Below, one piece after another: positions 1-7,928 of a stretch of DNA of 64,000 nt (position 1 is the stretch's first letter; each line of letters opens with the position of its first letter). A model generated the notes under the pieces. The model made no database searches. It saw only the letters and a list, made by a program, of their open reading frames with translations, and had not been told where the DNA came from. The translations under genes were made by a program, and so were the position numbers. The stretch comes from an uncultured bacterium (GTDB taxonomy: Bacteria; Cyanobacteriota; Vampirovibrionia; Gastranaerophilales; Gastranaerophilaceae). The stretch is taken from positions 1 to 64,000 of the forward strand of contig CADCKD010000004.1 in NCBI GenBank assembly GCA_902801985.1. Direction: 5' to 3'.

Positions 1-40
1 GCCGAAGGCAGCGTAGATAATAGTGTGTTTTTCTTTTCGG

Positions 41-81
41 TTCACTTTTCTTTTTGCATCACAATCAAAAAGAAAAGTGAA
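41..81. repeat. 16-bp perfect hairpin (dispersed hairpin family)
   Basis: Arms 41-56 and 66-81 are perfect reverse complements (TTCACTTTTCTTTTTG and its complement) around a 9-base loop. The same style of hairpin, with a T/C-rich arm built on TTTCTTTTCTTTG, occurs at 36162-36206. It may be a terminator of an upstream gene outside the window or a dispersed intergenic hairpin; no clean T-run follows it on the + strand. Confidence 0.6.
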
Positions 82-110
82 TAAAATAAACGTACGTTTA
101 CGACTGTGGA

Positions 111-138
111 TTGATTTTTTCAGTGTAAAAGATATAAT
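111..138 (+). promoter_or_regulatory. Sigma-70-type promoter for rmuC operon
   Basis: TTGATT at 111-116 and TATAAT at 133-138 with a 16-base spacer, 22 bases before the rmuC start, followed by a purine-rich AAAGGGG ribosome-binding site at about 148-154. Confidence 0.65.
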
Positions 139-160
139 ATAGAAACAAAGGGGTATTAAA

Positions 161-1342
161 ATGGTATTGCAGATTATAGTTCTTATTATGTCGATTATAA
201 TAACCGCTTTGGTTGTTTGGATAATGGTATCAAAAGGATACCAAAAACAAATAGATACCTTAAAAAATGAGAATTATACCTTAAAATCACAAATTCAAGT
301 TAATGAAAACATTATAAATTCGGTAAAAAATGAGTTTACAAAAATTGCGCAAGAATCATTGAAAAATCAGCAAGAACAACTCCTTAGCGAACATTCCGTT
401 GATTTGAAACATAAGTTTGATTTGTTCAAATCTGAAGAAATTAACCCGCTATCAAAACTTTTAAAAGATTTTAAAGATAGTATTGATAATTACCAAAAAT
501 CTCACCAAATGGAATCTTTGGAAATAAAAAATGCAGTCTCGACTGCAGAAAAATACGCAAAAGCACTAACAACAAACCAAAATTCTCGCGGTGAATTTGG
601 TGAAGATTGGCTTGAACAAATTTTAAAATTTTCAGGTCTATGTGAAAATGTTCATTATTCAAAACAGTTTGTTTCTTCAGGTGTCAAACCGGATTTTATT
701 ATCAATCTCCCTGAAGATAAACATTTGATCATTGATTCAAAGGTTATTTTGAAAAATTATATTGATTATTGCCAGAGTGATGACGAAAGTCTTAAAAAAT
801 CTTTTATTTCCGATTTGACAAATTGCATCAATTCACTTGCTAAAAAGAATTATGAAGAAATTGAAGAAACAAATCAACCGGGATTTATTTTGATGTTTAT
901 TCCGATAGAAGCTTGTATAAATACTATTTATACAGACTATGATTTTAAGAAAGTAGTTGAGCTTGCAAATTCTAAAAATATTATAATTGTTGGAACTGCG
1001 TCATTGCTTGTTACATTACGTCTTATAAATCAGCTTTGGGCCTCAAAAACGAGGTATGATAACGTCCAAAATATTATAAATGTCGGGGAAAATTTGTATA
1101 ATTGCGTTGCTGTGCACGCTCAAAACCTATTAAATATAAGAAATTCTATTGAAGGCGCTTATAAATCGATAGAATCTGAAATAGCAAGATTTACTCAAAG
1201 ACATAATGGCAGTGTCTTTAAAGAAGCGGAAAAATTAAGACAATTCGGTATTGACGGGAAAGTTTCAAAGTCCGGTAAAAAAGTTGTTGAAAATGAAATT
1301 CCGGAAGAATTTTTGAAAGAAGAAATTGAAATAGGAGTATAA
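161..1342 (+). CDS. rmuC: DNA recombination protein RmuC homologue
   Basis: The 393-residue protein has one N-terminal membrane helix (about residues 3-24), a long coiled coil (about 30-140) and then the RmuC core, including 'NSRGEFGEDWLEQIL' near residue 141 and the 'PDFIINLPEDKHLIIDSKV' block typical of the family's nuclease-like fold. RmuC proteins limit DNA rearrangement at inverted repeats and are thought to act as membrane-anchored nucleases. The ATG follows AAAGGGG at normal distance and a good promoter lies at 111-138. The next gene starts two bases after the stop, so the pair is probably co-transcribed. In a window so rich in inverted repeats this is a fitting resident, but that link is speculation. 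Confidence 0.9.
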   Translation: MVLQIIVLIMSIIITALVVWIMVSKGYQKQIDTLKNENYTLKSQIQVNENIINSVKNEFTKIAQESLKNQQEQLLSEHSVDLKHKFDLFKSEEINPLSKLLKDFKDSIDNYQKSHQMESLEIKNAVSTAEKYAKALTTNQNSRGEFGEDWLEQILKFSGLCENVHYSKQFVSSGVKPDFIINLPEDKHLIIDSKVILKNYIDYCQSDDESLKKSFISDLTNCINSLAKKNYEEIEETNQPGFILMFIPIEACINTIYTDYDFKKVVELANSKNIIIVGTASLLVTLRLINQLWASKTRYDNVQNIINVGENLYNCVAVHAQNLLNIRNSIEGAYKSIESEIARFTQRHNGSVFKEAEKLRQFGIDGKVSKSGKKVVENEIPEEFLKEEIEIGV

Positions 1343-1343
1343 T

Positions 1344-2411
1344 ATGGAAAATAAAAAATTGTTAAGTTTTGACGGTGTAATTGGGCGTAGAGGATTTATA
1401 ATCAACTATTTGTTTATATCAATTATCGTATCTGTTGTTTCTATGATTATAAATTTGTCTTTATTAGCTTTTGCTCCTCATTTTTTTAATCAAAGTTTGC
1501 AAGTAGTTACAAATACTGTTTCTATATTTCTTTTGTATCCGACATTGGAAAGAAGAATTAAAGATATTTTTGGCAATACCGAGCGCGATATGAATTTTTA
1601 TTTGTTAATGATAATGACTGTTATTGGACTTTGCGTCCCTTTGGTTAATTTCTTCGTCATTATCGCATTGATGGTTGCAGAAGGGAAAATTACCGGTAAA
1701 ATGCCAAGGAGTGAACTTATTAGGTTTAATTGGGGTGCATTTTTGGGCACTTGGATATGGGGATTATTTAATAAAAGCTATAAAACTTTATGGATGATAC
1801 CTTTGGCTATTACTCCTGCAGCGCTGCCGTTTTCTTTGATTTGCGGTTTAAAAGGAAATGAATGGTCTTATAAAAATAAGGCAGTTGAAAGTCTTGATAA
1901 ATTTCACGAATCCCAAAAGGTTCAGGCAGTTATTTGGTCTGTATTATATCCTGTATTGTGTATAATATTAGCAATTTCTTTGGCTATCGGGACAGGCATG
2001 TTTATAAAAAATATTGAAAAGCAGCATCCGGGGCTTGTAAAAGTTAAAGTAGAAAAAGTGTTTAAAGGCTTTATAAAATCTGTAAGTGCAAGTCTATACA
2101 CAAGTTATGAAAAGACAGATGATGGTTACAAGTTTTATATAGAACCAAAAAGTTGGACAAAATTGTCTGAAAAAGATAGAACAACTTATTACATTTTGGC
2201 ATTGTATAATGTCATGTTTGACGAGGGTAAAGGAATAGATACAAAAGATTCTTTAAGCTCGCTTGTAAATACTACAAAAATATACAGCTCATTCAATAAC
2301 GAATTGTTATGTGAATGCGTTGTACCAGAAAATGTTACAGTGACCGTTCCAAATATGACTGAAATTATTCAAAAATATATAAAACAGAATAATAGCCCTT
2401 CAACTCCATAA
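1344..2411 (+). CDS. DUF805/DUF2628-like membrane protein
   Basis: A 355-residue polytopic protein. The first part (residues 6-110) resembles DUF805: 'FDGVIGRRGFIINYLFI' followed by three hydrophobic helices. A second part around 126-190 ('NWGAFLGTWIWGLFNKSYKTLW') resembles the DUF2628 type, with a further helix near 204-228. The C-terminal 130 residues are soluble and mostly beta or mixed. Its ATG lies 2 bases after rmuC's stop, with AGGAG inside the end of rmuC, so translation is likely coupled. It converges on the ABC ATPase gene with only 8 bases between. Function is not known; it is a plausible envelope protein. Confidence 0.75.
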   Translation: MENKKLLSFDGVIGRRGFIINYLFISIIVSVVSMIINLSLLAFAPHFFNQSLQVVTNTVSIFLLYPTLERRIKDIFGNTERDMNFYLLMIMTVIGLCVPLVNFFVIIALMVAEGKITGKMPRSELIRFNWGAFLGTWIWGLFNKSYKTLWMIPLAITPAALPFSLICGLKGNEWSYKNKAVESLDKFHESQKVQAVIWSVLYPVLCIILAISLAIGTGMFIKNIEKQHPGLVKVKVEKVFKGFIKSVSASLYTSYEKTDDGYKFYIEPKSWTKLSEKDRTTYYILALYNVMFDEGKGIDTKDSLSSLVNTTKIYSSFNNELLCECVVPENVTVTVPNMTEIIQKYIKQNNSPSTP

Positions 2412-2419
2412 AAAGCTGC

Positions 2420-3418
2420 TTAGTATATAGCTTCACCTGTTTGAGTATTGAATTGGTACAAATCCTCTTTATTTATTGATAAATCAATAATAGAACCTAT
2501 TTGCATATCTGAAGGAAGTTTGGCGCAACATTTTGACTCGCCTATATTAAAATATGCGATTTTTTCGCTGCCAAGCATTTCAGAAATTTCTACATTCGCA
2601 CTAAGTTTAATCTCACCAGTTTGGGATAACATTTTTTCAGGACGTATGCCGTATGTGATATTTTCATCCAAACCAAGTTCTCGTCCGTTTATAAAATTCA
2701 TCTGTGGAGAACCGATAAACCCTGCAACAAAAGTATTTTTAGGATGATTGTAAATCATATCAGGTGTATCTACCTGTTGAATGTCACCGTTATTTAGTAT
2801 AACAATTCTATCTCCCATAGTTAGTGCTTCTGTTTGGTCGTGGGTTACGTATATGAACGTTGTTTGAAGTTTTTGATGAAGTTTTTTAATTTCAGACCTC
2901 ATCTGTACTCTTAATTTTGCATCCAAATTTGATAACGGTTCATCCATAAGGAAAACTTTCGGATCTCTGACTATTGCGCGCCCAAGAGCCACCCTTTGTC
3001 TTTGCCCGCCTGATAATTGTTTAGGTTTGCGGTCTAAATATTCTTCAAGGTTTAATATTTCTGCGGCTTCTTTGACTTTTTTGTCAATTTCAGCTTTAGG
3101 AACTTTGCGCATTTTTAGTCCGAAAGCTATGTTTTCTCTAACTGTCATGTGAGGGTACAATGCATAGCTTTGAAAAACGAAAGCTATATCTCTGTCTTTT
3201 GGCGGTACATCGTTAACTTTTTTGTCGCCAATAAAAATTTCTCCCGAAGTAATATCTTCAAGTCCGGCAATCATTCTTAGCAGGGTTGACTTTCCACAAC
3301 CTGATGAGCCGACTAATACAATAAATTCTTTATCTTTAATTTCCAAATTGACGTTGTTTATAACTGTTTTGTTATTATCATAGGTTTTGCGAATGTTTTT
3401 AAGAATTACGTTACTCAT
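2420..3418 (-). CDS. MalK/UgpC-type ABC transporter ATPase
   Basis: The 332-residue ATP-binding subunit carries every ABC motif: Walker A GSSGCGKST near residue 38, the Q-loop in 'AFVFQSYALYPHMTVREN', signature LSGGQRQRVALGRA near 135, Walker B 'VFLMDEPLSNLDAKL' and the switch His in 'YVTHDQTEA'. A C-terminal TOBE-type beta domain (about 240-330) is typical of carbohydrate importers of the MalK/UgpC/MsmX class. No permease or binding protein is present nearby, so it may be a shared MsmX-like ATPase serving transporters elsewhere. Its start overlaps the end of the upstream kinase-like gene by 8 bases and has the ribosome-binding site AAGGAT. Confidence 0.92.
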   Translation of the reverse strand: MSNVILKNIRKTYDNNKTVINNVNLEIKDKEFIVLVGSSGCGKSTLLRMIAGLEDITSGEIFIGDKKVNDVPPKDRDIAFVFQSYALYPHMTVRENIAFGLKMRKVPKAEIDKKVKEAAEILNLEEYLDRKPKQLSGGQRQRVALGRAIVRDPKVFLMDEPLSNLDAKLRVQMRSEIKKLHQKLQTTFIYVTHDQTEALTMGDRIVILNNGDIQQVDTPDMIYNHPKNTFVAGFIGSPQMNFINGRELGLDENITYGIRPEKMLSQTGEIKLSANVEISEMLGSEKIAYFNIGESKCCAKLPSDMQIGSIIDLSINKEDLYQFNTQTGEAIY

Positions 3419-4532
3419 TTCTATCCTTTGTTACGGGTAATACTATATTGTACATAACACCTTGTAATATTTCCGAATTTATATCAATAAATCCTAAAGC
3501 TCTCTTTGTTAAAATGCTCGCACATCCAAGGCGCAAAGATCTGACAAAATTTATTTTGCCTTTCCCTATTTGTGAATACGGATCGCATAGATACTGCATT
3601 TCTTTTTTATCAATTCCGGGACTGGTATCTTTTACGTTGATTTGAATGTATTGTTTACTCTCGCTAAGCCCGAAATTGATATAATCTTCATCTGCCGGAT
3701 ATCCTAAACTTAACGTTATATATCCTTCTTCTGTCATTGCATATGAAGTTTCAAGAATATTTCTTATAATTCCTTCATAAGCTCTTTTATCCGTATAAAT
3801 TGTTCTGTTTTGAATGCTGCTGTATTCAAAATTAAACAACAATTTCTTTTCTTCGAAAATATTTGTATAATCTTTTAAAATTTCTTTTGTAAATGAAATT
3901 ATATCAAAATTAGAATATTCTGATGCATATATAGACGATTCTGCATAGCTGAATTCAAGTAATTTATCCATATATGTGTATAAATCTGAGGCATTGGCAT
4001 TTATTATTTTAATATATTTTTGCTGTTTTTCTGTCAATTCTCCGCCAATACCGTCTAATAGTCCTTTAGAAAATCCGCTTATAGAATTTATCGGAGATTT
4101 TATATCTTCTTGTATCATAGAAAGCATTGCATTCTTTTCTCCGTTAAAACGTGCGATTTTTCTTTCAGTTGTCAGTTCATTTGTCAATTTTGATACGTCG
4201 CGGATCACAATATAATATCCGTTCCATTTCCTAACGGCATTTAATTCGATATAGAATTCCTTATCTTTGACTATGCCAATAGCAGAAACAGGTTGTTTTT
4301 TTCTTAAAGATTCGTTTACGCTGTTCATTCCGTCTACGATGATATCTTTTACTCTCAAAGGTGTTTTTGTGTTTTCAATACCAAAACATACACTTGCTGA
4401 TTTGTTTGCTTGAATGATATAACCGGATGCATCAGCATAAATAACAGAATCAGGCAAGTTTTTTATGGTGTTGGATGCATTCAGAAACCACCATAATTTT
4501 TTGACCACACGACTTAATTTCATAATTTGCAT
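3411..4532 (-). CDS. PAS-domain histidine-kinase-like protein, probably catalytically degenerate
   Basis: A 373-residue soluble protein with a PAS fold (about 24-115), a DHp-like two-helix region (about 133-190) and a HATPase-like C terminus (about 225-370). In the H-box the line reads 'SMIQEDIKSPINSI'; aligning the invariant Pro, the phospho-acceptor His position holds Glu (residue 142). The N-box has Thr where the second Asn is usual ('RNILETS'), and the G1 box reads DTSPGI rather than DxGxGI. Homology to sensor kinases is clear, but normal autophosphorylation is unlikely. It overlaps the MalK-type ATPase gene by 8 bases, so the two are co-expressed. Either the ATG at 4532 or that at 4523 could be the start; AAGGGAAG precedes both. 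Confidence 0.8.
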   Translation of the reverse strand: MQIMKLSRVVKKLWWFLNASNTIKNLPDSVIYADASGYIIQANKSASVCFGIENTKTPLRVKDIIVDGMNSVNESLRKKQPVSAIGIVKDKEFYIELNAVRKWNGYYIVIRDVSKLTNELTTERKIARFNGEKNAMLSMIQEDIKSPINSISGFSKGLLDGIGGELTEKQQKYIKIINANASDLYTYMDKLLEFSYAESSIYASEYSNFDIISFTKEILKDYTNIFEEKKLLFNFEYSSIQNRTIYTDKRAYEGIIRNILETSYAMTEEGYITLSLGYPADEDYINFGLSESKQYIQINVKDTSPGIDKKEMQYLCDPYSQIGKGKINFVRSLRLGCASILTKRALGFIDINSEILQGVMYNIVLPVTKDRNE

Positions 4533-4691
4533 TACTTCCCTTTATTGTATATAATACATAATAACATGAAAAACGGTTGTGTAAATTTTTGTAATTAATT
4601 TTTAACAAAAGTAGCAAAAAAAAATATTTAGGCGTTTTATAAACACAAATTGGCATGAAAAATTAGAGTAATTGCGAAAGCAGGTGGTACT

Positions 4692-5024
4692 ATGAGAGAA
4701 ATCGAAAACAATTTAAACAATGTAAATTTCAAAGGCATACCTAAACCGGTCAATGAAGAAGCTGTTCAAGCTCCGGCGCCAGTCGCACCGGCACAAGAGA
4801 AAAAGCAAATTGATGATTTAAAAAATATGCCTGCAGAGTCTTTAGGTAAATCGCAAGTTGCTGTATCAGATTCTATTGAAAATGATATGAAAAATTTTGC
4901 AAAACATCCTGAGTTGGCGCAAAAACTGAATGAAGTTATTGATGAGTATGCAGAAAACCATACAGAAGAAGAAACTTTGAAGTATATGGATACTGCAATC
5001 CAAGAGTTTTTTGCAAAGAAATAG
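4692..5024 (+). CDS. Small lineage-type protein with N-terminal 'NFKG' motif
   Basis: A 110-residue protein with no recognised domain. The N-terminal 'NNVNFKGIPKP' is a motif I associate with many small Gastranaerophilales proteins. A Pro/Ala-rich linker (about 25-38) leads to a helical, acidic C-terminal half (about 55-110). No signal peptide or membrane segment is visible. The ATG follows AGGTGG at normal spacing, and the gene is divergent from the kinase-like gene across a 159-base gap. Function unknown. Confidence 0.7.
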   Translation: MREIENNLNNVNFKGIPKPVNEEAVQAPAPVAPAQEKKQIDDLKNMPAESLGKSQVAVSDSIENDMKNFAKHPELAQKLNEVIDEYAENHTEEETLKYMDTAIQEFFAKK

Positions 5025-5093
5025 TCTTCAATAATCGGGATATACATTTACCTCTTAGCCATTATGGCCGATAAATCAGCAATTAACCATTAC

Positions 5094-5549
5094 CTAGTCA
5101 TTTGCACTGGTAAGAAAGTTCACGAGTCCTTGCATCCCTAATTTGTAGCTATCAATTTTAAAACCGCAAATTTGCCCAACACAAACATCGGCAAACATAG
5201 ATTCGTGTCTGAATTCTTCTCTGCGGTAAATATTAGAAATATGAATTTCGACAGTCGGTATTTTGACCGCTAATAGTGCGTCCCGTATCGCAAGGCTTGT
5301 ATGAGTGTATGCGCCTGCGTTTATAACAATTCCGTCAAAGTTTCCAAGGGCGTCTTGAATTTTGTCAACAATTTCCCCCTCGTAATTACTTTGAAAAATT
5401 TCAATATTAACTCCAAGTTCAAAAGAATATTCGTGTAATTCCATTTCAATATCTTTGTACGATTTAGAACCGTACTGCTCAGGTTCACGAACACCGAGCA
5501 TATTAAGATTAGGGCCATTAATTATAAGAATATTCAAGTCTTTTTCCAT
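5094..5549 (-). CDS. aroQ: Type II 3-dehydroquinate dehydratase
   Basis: At 151 residues this is the usual type II length. It dehydrates 3-dehydroquinate to 3-dehydroshikimate in the shikimate pathway, in the cytoplasm as a dodecamer. Visible motifs are 'NGPNLNMLGVREPEQYG' with the catalytic Tyr and flexible lid Arg, 'QSNYEGEIVDKI', 'INAGAYTHTSLAIRDAL' and 'VEIHISNIYRREEFRHES' with the catalytic His. The start codon has no evident ribosome-binding site. No other aro genes are adjacent. Confidence 0.95.
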   Translation of the reverse strand: MEKDLNILIINGPNLNMLGVREPEQYGSKSYKDIEMELHEYSFELGVNIEIFQSNYEGEIVDKIQDALGNFDGIVINAGAYTHTSLAIRDALLAVKIPTVEIHISNIYRREEFRHESMFADVCVGQICGFKIDSYKLGMQGLVNFLTSAND

Positions 5550-5689
5550 AGAGTGATGATATCACAAATTTTACGTTTTGTAAAGATTTGTTACGGTTTA
5601 ATTGTAGAAATGTTACAAATTTGACATGTTGGTATATCATGCATGTACAAACTATCCCAAAATCTCCTCCCAAGATTATTGTTCAAGTC

Positions 5690-5842
5690 GCACAAAAAGA
5701 TGTGACTTTTTTTTTGCCCGCCGAGCAGAGCCACGAACGAAGTGAGAGCCCGACAATTATGTCGGTAATGAATATTCCGACTAATTGGAGGCGGTGGCGT
5801 TTATTGCGAGGTGGGAACGGATTTTACGTAGAGTGAAGTCGA
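5690..5842 (+). repeat. Dispersed repeat 'GAGCAGAGCCACGAACGAAG', copy 1
   Basis: The segment 5721-5842 recurs nearly identically at 5942-6063, exactly 221 bases downstream. Its leading 71 bases (from GCACAAAAAGATGTGAC) recur at 6831-6900. It is more G/C-rich than its surroundings and contains the small palindrome CCGACAATTATGTCGG. The open frame that runs through it (from about 5588) looks like a short gene 5' end (starting MHVQ near 5641) spliced to repeat sequence; I do not call it a gene. Confidence 0.8.
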
Positions 5843-5940
5843 ACGCAAGTGAGCGAAACTCGAATATGTGAGGACAATAGTGAGTGACAGCGACAGCGTA
5901 ACGAACACTTGTCCGAACTTGAGTAAAATTCGACATTTTA

Positions 5941-6063
5941 CCCGAGCAGAGCCACGAACGAAGTGAGAGCCCGACAATTATGTCGGTAATGAATATTCCG
6001 ACTAATTGGAGGCGGTGGCGTTTATTGCGAGGTGGGAACGAATTTTACATAGAGTGGAGTCGA
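5941..6063 (+). repeat. Dispersed repeat 'GAGCAGAGCCACGAACGAAG', copy 2
   Basis: A near-identical second copy of 5721-5842 with a few substitutions (for example GGATTTTACGTAG versus GAATTTTACATAG). The stretch between the copies (5843-5940) is also G/C-richer than average and contains repeated 'GTGAG/GCGA' words. Nothing coding is seen here. Confidence 0.8.
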
Positions 6064-6136
6064 GTGATAACGAGCGGAACTTTTTAGGTGCGAGAACCTG
6101 TATTGTTGAATAGAGTCGCAAATTGTTATTACTTGT

Positions 6137-6165
6137 TTGACAAAATACTATACATGTAGTATAAT
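6137..6165 (+). promoter_or_regulatory. Perfect sigma-70 consensus promoter with palindromic spacer
   Basis: TTGACA (6137-6142), exactly 17 bases, then TATAAT (6160-6165). The spacer carries the inverted repeat TACTA-TACATG-TAGTA, which would suit an operator. The only thing downstream is the gene fragment at 6167-6277, so this strong promoter appears orphaned. Confidence 0.7.
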
Positions 6166-6166
6166 T

Positions 6167-6277
6167 AATCGTTCACCGCTCATTTATTACGTTTACACTG
6201 GTAAATTTTTCTGTATCCAAATTGATCCGGATTTGAAGTTTATGAAGGGAGGTTTTGCGATCAAACATAATTACTAA
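6167..6277 (+). pseudogene. C-terminal gene fragment without start codon
   Basis: The frame reads 'LIYYVYTGKFF...IQIDPDLKF...GGFAIKHNY' and then stop, which looks like a genuine protein C terminus, but there is no ATG/GTG/TTG or ribosome-binding site at its beginning. It sits directly behind the consensus promoter at 6137-6165. It is most simply a remnant left when repeat insertion deleted the front of a gene. I do not recognise the family. Confidence 0.4.
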
Positions 6278-6663
6278 TTTACAAAATAAGTATAATAAAC
6301 ATAAAATATAATAGCTGCAAAAAACAAGACAATAGCCGAAATAAAACCAATAGAAAATATTATATTATAAACAGTAATAATAAATTTTGGTATTTTAATT
6401 TTTAAATTTAACTTGAAATTAGGGAATTTTTTGGCAATTAGATATCTAATCAAAAATTCCAATATTGCAAATATTATAAGGCATCCTAAAATCAAGAAAT
6501 ATATATATGTCATAAGTCCCCAAACAATTTTATCATCCGAATAGATGTAAGCTTTGCTAGTGATAATGTGTTTTATGGAATCATAGGCTATATATAAAAA
6601 GATGTAAGACCATATCGCAATAAAATTTGTAAATATATATTTTCTAATGTTAAGAAATTTCAT
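6274..6663 (-). CDS. Hypothetical three-helix membrane protein
   Basis: A 129-residue, very Ile/Tyr/Phe-rich protein with three probable membrane helices (about 10-33, 47-72 and 92-122) separated by short Lys-rich loops. There is no obvious ribosome-binding site and no recognised domain. Its 3' end overlaps the end of the fragment at 6167-6277 by four bases. It may be a minor accessory gene; base composition is even more AT-rich than the neighbours. Confidence 0.5.
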   Translation of the reverse strand: MKFLNIRKYIFTNFIAIWSYIFLYIAYDSIKHIITSKAYIYSDDKIVWGLMTYIYFLILGCLIIFAILEFLIRYLIAKKFPNFKLNLKIKIPKFIITVYNIIFSIGFISAIVLFFAAIIFYVYYTYFVN

Positions 6664-6710
6664 ATGGTAATAGTATTACAAAGAAATAAAAAATAAAAGG
6701 AGAATATAAA

Positions 6711-6902
6711 ATGTCAAACAAAAATGAAATATATAATTTTTTCAAAAATGAACAAAAGCGAAAAGAATATAATGATAAAATTGTCAATAAAACGTGGCAA
6801 TATCAAAAGAAATTTGGATTTAAAACAAGTGCACAAAAAGATGTGACTTTTTTTTGCCCGCCGAGCAGAGCCACGAACGAAGTGAAAGTCCGACAATTAT
6901 AA
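6711..6902 (+). pseudogene. Small gene truncated by repeat insertion
   Basis: The ATG has a strong ribosome-binding site (AAAGGAGAA). The first 41 codons encode a Lys/Asn-rich helical peptide; from residue 42 ('AQKDVTFFCPPSRATNE') the frame is encoded by the dispersed repeat at 6831-6900. The natural 3' end seems lost, the repeat supplying the tail and stop codon. The same repeat junction truncates the open frame at 5690. Confidence 0.45.
6831..6900 (+). repeat. Dispersed repeat 'GAGCAGAGCCACGAACGAAG', copy 3 (partial)
   Basis: Seventy bases match 5690-5760 with few differences (one fewer T in the T-run, two substitutions). Both copies begin at the same base, GCACAAAAAGATGTGAC, immediately after unrelated coding-like sequence, which defines one end of the repeat. 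Copy 3 ends where copies 1 and 2 continue with GTCGG. Confidence 0.75.
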
Positions 6903-6953
6903 GTTACCTCACCCCGCCCCTCTCCTACCAAAGAACGCTGTAGGCGAGGGAGA

Positions 6954-7286
6954 TTATTTATACCAAACATCAAAGGCAGTTACTTCTTCCCTTAGCTTAT
7001 TATAATTCCCGTTAAAATTTATACATCTGTCATCAATTATCAAATAGCATGGTTCTTTTACATTAGTGACATTCTCAATATACGTTTCAAGATTATTTTG
7101 CATTATCCATTTTGATGCGAGAAGCAAATTTCTTGATGTAAACAGTATTATTTTATAATTTTGAGAAAGTTCTTTAACAAAATCATAAGCTCCTTCTTTA
7201 ATCGGAGGAATATAATTTTCATCATACTTGCCGGAATAGGTGTTCAATACCCCATCCAAATCAATTAATATAGTTTTTTTATACAT
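6954..7286 (-). CDS. Small HAD-superfamily protein
   Basis: The 110-residue protein shows HAD motif I 'LIDLDGVLN' (nucleophile D9, acid D11), motif II 'ILFTSR' (about 48-53) and motif IV 'LIIDDRCINFNG' (about 82-93). It lacks a cap domain and is near the minimum size for the fold, as in small phosphatase-like and phage-type HAD proteins. A substrate cannot be predicted. It is divergent from the XRE regulator at 7355 across a 68-base gap containing a palindromic operator, so that regulator probably controls it. Confidence 0.75.
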   Translation of the reverse strand: MYKKTILIDLDGVLNTYSGKYDENYIPPIKEGAYDFVKELSQNYKIILFTSRNLLLASKWIMQNNLETYIENVTNVKEPCYLIIDDRCINFNGNYNKLREEVTAFDVWYK

Positions 7287-7302
7287 TATTAAAACTTCTT
7301 TC

Positions 7303-7344
7303 TACTGGATAATCTCCAGTAATATTATGTTATTACATCCAGTA
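7303..7344. promoter_or_regulatory. Operator with perfect inverted repeat, probable XRE-regulator site
   Basis: TACTGGA (7303-7309), a 5-base spacer, and TCCAGTA (7315-7321) form a perfect 7-bp palindrome, and a third half-site TCCAGTA lies at 7338-7344. All lie between the divergent HAD and XRE genes, exactly where an autoregulating XRE repressor would bind. Confidence 0.65.
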
Positions 7345-7354
7345 AAATAGTCAA

Positions 7355-7570
7355 ATGAAAGAAGATGTAATATATAAATCCATAGGTAAACGTATAAAAT
7401 TTTTGAGAGAAAACAAAGGATATACTCAAGAAAATCTCGCAGACAAAACGGGACTAAGTCTTGATTATATTGGCAAAATAGAAGTTAATATTAATAAACC
7501 TGGTCTTAAATCTCTTATTAAAATTGCTAATGCATTAGAAGTGCACATAAAAGAACTTTTTGATTTCTAG
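7355..7570 (+). CDS. XRE-family transcriptional regulator
   Basis: A 71-residue single-domain helix-turn-helix protein (HTH_3/Cro-CI type): 'IGKRIKFLRENKGYTQENLADKTGLSLDYIGKIE' gives helices 1-3 with the recognition helix at about 36-46, and 'PGLKSLIKIANALEVHIKELF' closes the fold. No additional domain is present. No ribosome-binding site is seen before the ATG. The palindromic operator just upstream suggests autoregulation and control of the divergent HAD gene. Confidence 0.85.
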   Translation: MKEDVIYKSIGKRIKFLRENKGYTQENLADKTGLSLDYIGKIEVNINKPGLKSLIKIANALEVHIKELFDF

Positions 7571-7624
7571 TAAGTTCTAAAACTTTCACAATCAAAGCAC
7601 AATATATTTACTCTCCCCCCCCCC

Positions 7625-7867
7625 CTAGAGTTGAGAGGAAATTTCTGCAACAATTCTTGAAATATCAGCACCGCCTATTGCAACTTCAAGGATTAATGGG
7701 GCATAAATAAGCATAGTTTCTCTGTATGACATTGTATCCACATCTACAACATCAAATTCAACATAATCTTCTCCGACATATTTAATTTTGCCGTATTCAC
7801 CATTCATCGCCCATTTCATGAATACGTACTGGTTTTCATATCCCTTAAGTTTATCTATCAATCTCAT
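7625..7867 (-). CDS. Hypothetical 80-residue protein, possible small beta-barrel
   Basis: The sequence alternates short charged and hydrophobic strands ('YVFMKWAMNGEYGKIKYVGEDYVEFDVVDVD'), suggestive of an SH3- or Sm-like barrel, and ends in a short helix. No family is recognised. A TATTAT box lies a few bases before the ATG on the minus strand and no close ribosome-binding site is seen. The stop codon abuts a run of 11 C (7615-7625). Confidence 0.6.
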   Translation of the reverse strand: MRLIDKLKGYENQYVFMKWAMNGEYGKIKYVGEDYVEFDVVDVDTMSYRETMLIYAPLILEVAIGGADISRIVAEISSQL

Positions 7868-7928
7868 TACTACTATAATACCCTTACTAATAATATAATA
7901 ACTATTTTTATACTTTAGTCAATAAAGT

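Noticed and set aside
5588-5836. 82-residue open frame through the repeat
   Set aside because: More than half is repeat sequence also present at 5942-6063, no ribosome-binding site is seen, and the tail matches the repeat-derived tail of another broken gene.
7615-7625. C11 run (and C10 at 33066) as phase-variation tracts
   Set aside because: Both lie outside coding sequence and not at promoter spacers, so no clear on/off consequence can be seen.
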